This document shows, piece by piece, positions 19,568 to 24,749 of a stretch of 24,749 nucleotides of DNA (positions within the stretch are counted from its first letter, which is position 1; the number at the start of each line of letters is the position of its first letter). The notes under the pieces are model-generated. The model was not told where the DNA came from. It was given only the letters and a program-made list of their open reading frames with translations, and ran no database searches. The stretch comes from a virus. The DNA lies in the IMG/VR virus record IMGVR_UViG_3300006805_000149, positions 1-24,749 of that record. One strand, 5' to 3'. Made by a program: the position numbers and the translations under genes.

Positions 19568-20791
19568 TTATTGTTTTGGTTTAATAGACCATACACCTGC
19601 CGCACCGCCGGTGTTTGCTACAGCAGGCTTAGGAGCAGCCCCCATTGTGTTTAACCAGTTGTTATAATGTAGGTCAATCTTGTCCAAGTTACGGGAGAGT
19701 TCTTCCCTTGACTGTCCTAATTCCATTGAACCAACAGTGGCTTGAAGGGCTTGAAGCTCTTGCACGGCCACCTGACCTAGAGCACCTCCTGTTGGGCTAG
19801 CTTCCCGCATTTGTTGCAACCTATCAAAGCCTAAATTGGCTTTAATTGTTAGTAGACGCTGGTTCAAATTGTAGGAGTCAGATCCGGGAATATAAGAGGC
19901 TGCTTTACCAGTTAGGCCTGTTGTGGTTCCCGACACAAGCGACTTAGCGGCTGCAACATCTTCAACAACTTTATTGGCGTGACTGATAGCAAAGCTCTTC
20001 GCCGCTTCTTTCTTCTCACCCTTGTCTGCCTGCTTCTCTTTTAAATCTGAAAGACGCTGCTGAGCCAACTCCCGCTGAACACTTGTCATAGATGAATTAG
20101 CCGCTTGTGTTAGTACAAGCATTTGCTGTTTGAAGTCCCTGTTCCTCTGATTCTCTTGTTCTCGTTGGGTAGCCTTCTCTCTTTCTTGCTCAGTCTTAGC
20201 GATTCGGTTAGCCTCTGCTGTAGCCTTGCGCTCCAGTGTTTTGAATATGTCATCAGGCTTGCCATACTTACGTACAACTGCTTCTACGTCCTTGTCTTGA
20301 GCGTCCATAGGGAGGGAGGACAGTTCAGATCGTAGCTGCTCATCCTTAGCCTCACCACGGAGAATCTTTCCTTCTTCTGCTTTGTATTTATTTGTCTGCG
20401 CTTCTTCCCGTAGCTTCGTGGTTTGTTCCGTAGCAAGTTTAGCCCCTTCCAGTTCCATTGACTTAGCCTTCTGAGCAATCTGCAAAGCCATTTCCGGGTC
20501 TGTAGTTCTCAAAGCATTAGCCATTTGAAGGAGGCCTTCAGGCGTGTTTGTATCAAACTTACTAGACAGCTCACGAAGCTTCGTAGCCCGTTTAATCATT
20601 GGGTCTTGTACATCAACTCCGAAGGCCCCTGCAAGGCCTGTACCCACTGAGGAGCCAGCTTTGTAGGCCATTTGCCCTAGTTGCTGGTCAGGGGTTAATT
20701 GAGCGAATGAGGAAGCCCGTTGATTCAACAACTGGTTTTGCATCTCTTGTGGAGACAAGGAGCCTCCGAATAAACTAGGTTCTGTAGCCAT
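19568..20791 (-). CDS. Coiled-coil internal virion-type protein
   Basis: 407 aa. N-terminal hydrophobic/Gly part (MAYKAGSSVGTGLAGAFGVD), a long charged coiled coil (about 100-270; Q/E/K-rich, such as RIAKTEQEREKATQREQENQ) and a C-terminal domain LGFDRLQQMREASPTGGALG with QVAVQELQALQATVGSM, a block I know from phage internal or ejection proteins. SD AAGGA. Placed between two other virion proteins, it probably forms part of the ejection complex. Exact T7 counterpart (gp14/15/16) cannot be fixed by eye. Confidence 0.7.
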   Translation of the reverse strand: MATEPSLFGGSLSPQEMQNQLLNQRASSFAQLTPDQQLGQMAYKAGSSVGTGLAGAFGVDVQDPMIKRATKLRELSSKFDTNTPEGLLQMANALRTTDPEMALQIAQKAKSMELEGAKLATEQTTKLREEAQTNKYKAEEGKILRGEAKDEQLRSELSSLPMDAQDKDVEAVVRKYGKPDDIFKTLERKATAEANRIAKTEQEREKATQREQENQRNRDFKQQMLVLTQAANSSMTSVQRELAQQRLSDLKEKQADKGEKKEAAKSFAISHANKVVEDVAAAKSLVSGTTTGLTGKAASYIPGSDSYNLNQRLLTIKANLGFDRLQQMREASPTGGALGQVAVQELQALQATVGSMELGQSREELSRNLDKIDLHYNNWLNTMGAAPKPAVANTGGAAGVWSIKPKQ

Positions 20792-20798
20792 ATATTCC

Positions 20799-21167
20799 TT
20801 ACTTAGTTAGCGATGCAATTAGTGCTGCAATTGGATCGGAGAGACCAGCAACACCTCCTGTTAGGGCTGAGCGAGTAGCAGTATTAGCTGTATTCTGACC
20901 AGCAATATATTGATTAGCCGCTGCTTGGTTGCTTGCTGCCGAAGCGGAACCAAGGGCTTGACCCTGTGTAAGGGCATTGCTTCCCAAGTTCTCAGCATTA
21001 GATGCACCTGAGATGAGGTTGGTATATGGAACAAGAGAATTAGCCTGTGCGCCGTAGCCAGCATTAGTCAATGCAAGACCGCCTGTCATCAAGCCACTAC
21101 CAAAGGTTGTCTGAGCTTGCCCCGCCAGTTGAGCATTAGCAGCCAGCTGAGCATCCTGCTGAGCCAT
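20799..21167 (-). pseudogene. C-terminal half of a frameshifted Ala/Gln-rich virion protein
   Basis: 122-codon ORF (MAQQDAQLAANAQLAGQAQT, ending IAALIASLTK). It has no SD before its first ATG and continues the sequence type of the ORF at 21089-21736. Reading through with a -1 shift near 21180 gives NPQMAA then YYNAMAQQDAQL, the form I expect in this family, and an unbroken product of about 312 aa. Either a one-base deletion, a sequence error, or a recoding event separates the halves. Confidence 0.65.
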
Positions 21168-21736
21168 TGCATTGTAATAGCAGCCATCTGTGGGTTAGCT
21201 GCTTGAAGGCCAGCACTCCCTGCACCATAGCCTGCGGAGGTGCTTCCTGTTGCAAGCCCTAAACGGCCTTGTTGTTGTTGCTGGTTAGTGAGTTGTGCAA
21301 GCTGCTGTTCACGCCCGGGAGCCAAGAGCCCCTGCTGTTGTGTCATCCAGTTCTGAGCAGCCATCTGAGGGGACTGAGCAACATACTGCTGCCCCAGATT
21401 AAACAAGCCTTGACCAGCTGCTGTAACCGTTGGCTGATAAGCCTGTTGCTGCTGAGCCTGTGACAGGCCTGTACCAGCCATGCCAATAAGCCCTTCACGC
21501 ATTGCAGCAATGTCAGGAGCAACTTGGTAGCCAGCCCCTGTAAGCTCTCCCTGTGGCCCGTACTGGAAGCCAGAGGTTCCAAAGCGGCTTGTAACCCCTA
21601 CTGGCCTAAACTGGGCCATCTGAGCAGCCTGAGCTGCTGAGGTGGTTGCATTACTTGCCGCTTGGTTGGCTACGAGGCCTGTACCCAGTGCCTGTACAGC
21701 AGGGTTGATTAGTGAAGTCCAATCGAATTCAGCCAT
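21089..21736 (-). pseudogene. N-terminal half of a frameshifted Ala/Gln-rich virion protein
   Basis: Start at 21736 (MAEFDWTSLINPAVQALGTG; SD GGGAG about 9 nt upstream). Ala/Gln-rich with VASNATT-like helices, FGTSGFQYGPQGELTGAGYQ, and poly-Gln runs (LAQLTNQQQQQGRLGLATG). From about 21180 the frame switches to an unrelated Trp/Leu/Met-rich tail (ITMQWLSRMLSWLLMLNW) that ends at 21089, whereas the expected sequence continues in the other frame at 20799-21167. The family is a minor virion/internal protein found between tail tubular and ejection genes. If it is intact in the real phage it would be a single CDS from 21736 to 20799. Confidence 0.65.
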
Positions 21737-21737
21737 A

Positions 21738-21965
21738 TTAATAACTCCCGCCATCTACTGTTGCTGTAAGAACACCCGACACTGTTAGATTCACCATTGT
21801 GGCTGTTCCTGTGAAAGAGCCGTTATTAGCCTCACTCTTGGAGCTGATTGCTGAAGCTATGTTAGTAAATTCAGTATCAATCTCCGTGCCTTTGATAATC
21901 TTATTAGGATTGCCTGTAACTAAGCCATCTTTAATGGCGAAGTTGGTTGTCTTTGTGTAGTTCAT
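21738..21965 (-). CDS. Small tail-associated protein (75 aa)
   Basis: MNYTKTTNFAIKDGLVTGNP, then NKIIKGTEIDTEFTNIASAI and a beta-rich C-terminus (MVNLTVSGVLTATVDGGSY). I recognise this opening from podovirus tail-fiber-like or structural proteins next to tail tubular protein B. The product is short and has no receptor-binding domain, so it may be an adaptor or a stand-alone tail component. Its ATG overlaps the HNH stop (ATGA); before that gene arrived it would have followed tail tubular B directly. Confidence 0.7.
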   Translation of the reverse strand: MNYTKTTNFAIKDGLVTGNPNKIIKGTEIDTEFTNIASAISSKSEANNGSFTGTATMVNLTVSGVLTATVDGGSY

Positions 21966-22495
21966 GGATAACCTCTATCTTTCATGTATTGTACAACTGT
22001 ATCTAGCTCTGCTGTTGTAGCATAGGATTTAATTCTATTTGCTTTCCAAGAAATAACTTGAACGTTATCCTTTGTGTAGCCTTTTGTAGAATCAATACGG
22101 TCTAAACTTGGGCTGGTTTCTCTAAAACCTGCTGAGTTCCATTCGAAATCAATATTAAAAATAGGACATTTGTTATCTACAGGCCAAAGCTCTTTAATAT
22201 CTTCTAACGTTAATGTGTGCTCTCTATTCTTTTTTAATGCTCTGGCTTTAGAGGCACTTAACAGCATCTGTACCCGATAAGATAAATTAGTCAATCTACG
22301 ATTGCGTTGATATTTTAAAGAATATTCTCTTATTTCATCCGCGCATCTTAAGCGACGAGCAGTCTGTCTAATCTTATCACAAGCTCTACAGCAGTTTTGA
22401 AGCCCATCCTTGTTGGCTCTGTTAATCGAAAATAAAGATTTATTTACCTCTTCTTTACAAAGATTGCAAGGTTTAGTTTCAAGGGCAGTGCTCAT
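21962..22495 (-). CDS. HNH homing-type endonuclease in the tail module
   Basis: 177 aa. N-terminal zinc ribbon CNLCKEEVNKSLFS...CCRACDKIRQ, a basic linker (ARRLRCADEIREYSLKYQRN) and a C-terminal HNH-type core with CPIFNIDFEW, SPSLDRIDSTKGYTKDNVQV and ISWKANRIKS (DRID...GY...NV..IS..AN..K signature). It is more AT-rich than the flanking virion genes. It fits between tail tubular B and the 75-aa gene with 4-nt stop/start overlaps at both ends and no damage to either neighbour. A free-standing mobile endonuclease. Confidence 0.9.
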   Translation of the reverse strand: MSTALETKPCNLCKEEVNKSLFSINRANKDGLQNCCRACDKIRQTARRLRCADEIREYSLKYQRNRRLTNLSYRVQMLLSASKARALKKNREHTLTLEDIKELWPVDNKCPIFNIDFEWNSAGFRETSPSLDRIDSTKGYTKDNVQVISWKANRIKSYATTAELDTVVQYMKDRGYP

Positions 22496-24030
22496 CGTGT
22501 CTTTCCTGTTTTAACATAAACATCTAACTTCTGAATGGATACAGGCTTTTCAAACACCGTTGTTTCAAAACCTAGCTGAATAACCTTACCTGAGCCGCCA
22601 ATGTTAATAACTTTATTATCAAAGGCACTTCCCCCGTATTCACCAATTGCATACTCAGCAATGGCATATTCTGCAACAGCTTTATTAGCTAGTGAGAACT
22701 GACGACTATTTAAAATATCACTATAATCAAAGCCAAACTTCAGCACCACTCCGTAGCCCTGTCCACCAATAACCGTAATGCCAACCTTCTTCATCAGTTT
22801 AATAACTGTGGGTACAGCGAAATCAAAGTAGTTGGTGAAATAACGCATTAAGTAGCTATCTGTATTGTCTTTGTAGCCGTCATACTTACCGATGTAGCCA
22901 GCCTTGCCCACTAGCAAGTCTTTGTTACGAAGGTATTGAAAAGCTGTTGGTACAAGACCATCCCATGTAGTTGTTCTATTGGCTCCATTCTGAAGGGCCG
23001 CTCTCATGTCAAAGCAATAAACCAACTGACGGGCTGGGAGAGACAACAAGTAGAAGGCATCCTTATCAGAATAAACAGCCTTAATCTCAGCAGCATTCTC
23101 TAGGGTTATTTCGTACACAAGATCATCGCGCACATTGGCACTAATGTCTCGCATAGGAGCACTCTTCTCTTGAATAGTTCTCATGAGGGACTTAACACCT
23201 GCATCAGACAAGAACAAGATGTCTCCACCTGTTACAACCACTGAGTCTCTAGCGAAGCAGCCAGTGCCTGTAATAGCATCTGAGAGGGCCAGCTCATTAG
23301 GGTTGTTGGCATTGGAATAGATAAGAATTTGTCTACGACCAAAGATTATAAGGAAGTTGTTATGAGAAGCAAGAGCAACAATCTCATCACCACCAGCAGG
23401 CCACACCTGAGATACATCCAATGTTCCTGCTGTGCCTGTACTCAGTACAAAAGGAGCCAATAAATCAGAGAATTGAACAAGGCTCTTATTAGTTCCGTTA
23501 TTAGCTGTCCATACACGGCCATAAGCACTAATAGCACAGTTGTTCTGAACCACAGTTCCTACGTAGCCTGCGTGCTCAGTTATTCTCCGATAGGATGTAG
23601 AACTAACTGCTGGATCAAAGATTAGAGGGTCGTGGCCTGTCTGATACATCACTAGGTGACTATTAAGAGAAGCCATCTGCCAGTTGCTATCAGTGATTGT
23701 AGGGGCTGTACCACCACCTCCGTAGGTTAGCTCTGTGAGGGTTGAACCTACCAGCTTAAACAGCTTATTGTTACCAGCAGCAACCACATAAGAAGACCCA
23801 TCAACTGTAATCAGTTCCCCAATAGATTTAACTGAAGCAGTACTTAGAGGGGTAGAAACAGCATGAGCAGGAACCCACCCCTTACGAGCACCAATACGAC
23901 CAAACTTATCAATCACACAGTTGTTAGCAATTGTAGCAAACCCATCCTCAAGAGTGATGGAGGAGTCTTGGGTATTAGCCCCTTTGAAGCCCGGAGCAGC
24001 AATAGTGGTTGTTAAGAGCTTTGCAACCAT
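22492..24030 (-). CDS. Tail tubular protein B-like (T7 gp12-like tail nozzle / stabilization protein)
   Basis: 512 aa. The N-terminus APGFKGANTQDSSITLEDGF, then ANNCVIDKFGRIGARKGW is a block I recognise from podovirus tail tubular B/stabilization proteins. Repeating beta strands with SYVVAAGNNKLFKLVG, NNFLIIFGRRQILIYSNAN and LVYCFDMRAAL suggest a propeller-type fold. The C-terminal part has VIGGQGYGVVLKF and a short repeat KAVAEYAIAEYAIGEYGGSA. It forms the end of the tail tube below tail tubular A. Adjacent to TTP-A with a 2-nt gap. Confidence 0.85.
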   Translation of the reverse strand: MVAKLLTTTIAAPGFKGANTQDSSITLEDGFATIANNCVIDKFGRIGARKGWVPAHAVSTPLSTASVKSIGELITVDGSSYVVAAGNNKLFKLVGSTLTELTYGGGGTAPTITDSNWQMASLNSHLVMYQTGHDPLIFDPAVSSTSYRRITEHAGYVGTVVQNNCAISAYGRVWTANNGTNKSLVQFSDLLAPFVLSTGTAGTLDVSQVWPAGGDEIVALASHNNFLIIFGRRQILIYSNANNPNELALSDAITGTGCFARDSVVVTGGDILFLSDAGVKSLMRTIQEKSAPMRDISANVRDDLVYEITLENAAEIKAVYSDKDAFYLLSLPARQLVYCFDMRAALQNGANRTTTWDGLVPTAFQYLRNKDLLVGKAGYIGKYDGYKDNTDSYLMRYFTNYFDFAVPTVIKLMKKVGITVIGGQGYGVVLKFGFDYSDILNSRQFSLANKAVAEYAIAEYAIGEYGGSAFDNKVINIGGSGKVIQLGFETTVFEKPVSIQKLDVYVKTGKTR

Positions 24031-24032
24031 AA

Positions 24033-24680
24033 TTAAACCCCTGTCCAGATCACCGCATCATCATACCTATTCTGTTCAATAGCAATGGCATCAGCAAGAG
24101 CAAGCCGGTATTGTTGATAAATCTCTCCGAAGGCTGTACCGCCATCTTCTCCTCGTTCACCCACAGCCTTAGCATAAGCAAGAAGCTGTACCAAGTGCTC
24201 AGGGACAAGCAATATATCGCTGTTAGCAACTAAGTTGGTTTGAGGGATAATTAGTTCAAACCGAAGCTGGTACACAGCATCAGGTTGAGGCCATACATCC
24301 ACCTTCGTATCACCTACAGAGGTAACTCCGTTATAGCTGTAATAAGTAGGAGCTGAGTTCTGTATTGTTCCCATATAGTATTGACGATTAAGCCATACCT
24401 GAGAAGCTTGGCTCATAGGAAAGTCTTTTGTATCATTAAGAACATCACTTGTCTTAAACCGACCACCAGAGCCTGTGAGGGCATAGGAGCGTGTTCCGGG
24501 AACAGTTGGAACAACAATGGTGGACGCCAGAACATTCCAATCATTCGCGTCTTCCACTTCCCTCTTAGCATCATTAACAAATACACCGATAAGGGAACTA
24601 TAAGGAGTGTCCTCAACAGAGGAAACAGGAGTTTCCCTTAGTCTTGTCAATACATTGTTAACTAATTGTAAATAGGCCAT
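24033..24680 (-). CDS. Tail tubular protein A-like (T7 gp11-like tail adaptor)
   Basis: 215 aa, the gatekeeper ring beneath the portal. Pattern: AYLQLVNNVLTRLRE, then VFVNDAKREVEDANDWNVL, GTRSYAL and WPQPDAVYQLRFELI, ending VPEHLVQLLAYAKAVGERGE and a C-terminal helix. I recognise this as the gp11/TTP-A type. SD AAAGGA in the leader. Immediately upstream is a consensus sigma70 promoter, so it opens a late sub-operon that runs to the lysis genes. Confidence 0.88.
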   Translation of the reverse strand: MAYLQLVNNVLTRLRETPVSSVEDTPYSSLIGVFVNDAKREVEDANDWNVLASTIVVPTVPGTRSYALTGSGGRFKTSDVLNDTKDFPMSQASQVWLNRQYYMGTIQNSAPTYYSYNGVTSVGDTKVDVWPQPDAVYQLRFELIIPQTNLVANSDILLVPEHLVQLLAYAKAVGERGEDGGTAFGEIYQQYRLALADAIAIEQNRYDDAVIWTGV

Positions 24681-24701
24681 CTGTTTCCTTTATTTGTATA
24701 C

Positions 24702-24730
24702 AGTATACCAGCTTTTGAGCAATATGTCAA
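24702..24730 (-). promoter_or_regulatory. Sigma70-type promoter of the tail/lysis operon with a GTATAC operator-like repeat
   Basis: On the minus strand: perfect TTGACA (complement of 24725-24730), a 17-nt spacer and TATACT (complement of 24702-24707), about 20 nt before the tail tubular A start. GTATACAGTATAC (24696-24708), two palindromic GTATAC hexamers one base apart, covers the -10, which looks like a repressor site. Host-polymerase transcription of late genes is implied. Confidence 0.82.
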
Positions 24731-24749
24731 GGCTTCTTTGTTGGTTTAG

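Noticed and set aside
21738-21965. Full tail fiber or tailspike
   Set aside because: Only 75 residues with no receptor-binding domain; the stop codon is followed at once by the next gene.

Overview
This window is part of a tailed phage of the T7-like, short-tailed (podovirus) kind. The evidence is a T7-type primase-helicase, family A DNA polymerase and 5'-3' exonuclease on one strand, and tail tubular A/B proteins, large Ala/Gln-rich internal-virion-type proteins and a holin/SAR-endolysin/Rz/Rz1 cassette on the other. The spanin pair indicates a Gram-negative host. No phage RNA polymerase is seen, and at least three near-consensus sigma70 promoters suggest the host polymerase does the transcription. 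The class II ribonucleotide reductase plus ThyX recalls SIO1/VpV262-type T7-like phages without an RNA polymerase. That placement is inference from gene content, not from a search.

Layout. Bases 1-1493, minus strand: small terminase, a small HExxH protein and the 5' part of the large terminase, which runs off the left edge. Bases 1494-2588: a 1.1 kb AT-rich region without genes between divergent transcription units. It holds two tandem minus-strand sigma70 promoters inside or beside a nested inverted repeat, a 19-bp direct repeat, a cluster of DnaA-box-like sites and possible forward promoters/operators. Bases 2589-6230, plus strand: about fifteen small early-type genes, including a GP88-family protein and a C39/papain-like protein. 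Bases 6240-11564: the replication block (primase-helicase, polymerase, probable SSB, exonuclease, HNH nuclease). Bases 11574-16959: the nucleotide block (ThyX, a metallophosphoesterase, a DUF5664-type dATP/dGTP diphosphohydrolase, split class II RNR). Bases 16965-17002: a strong bidirectional terminator where the two units converge. Bases 17004-24749, minus strand, read right to left: promoter, tail tubular A, tail tubular B, a free-standing HNH gene, a 75-aa protein, a frameshifted Ala/Gln-rich protein, two internal-virion-type proteins, holin, endolysin and Rz with embedded Rz1.

If the genome is circular or circularly permuted, the minus-strand unit would run from the small terminase at 1493 off the left edge, through portal and capsid outside the window, back in at 24749 and on to the lysis genes. 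The genome would then be two long opposing operons diverging at 1494-2588 and converging at 16965-17002.

The most interesting object is the ribonucleotide reductase. It is cut into two same-frame pieces by an insert of about 495 bp that carries an HNH endonuclease gene in a different frame. The foreign tail on the N-piece and the foreign head on the C-piece look like the remains of an intein-like (Hint) fold. This may be a genes-in-pieces class II RNR, comparable to the Aeh1 NrdA/MobE case in class I. Also notable are the DnaA-box cluster, the frameshift in a virion gene, and a metallopeptidase-like gene between the terminase subunits.
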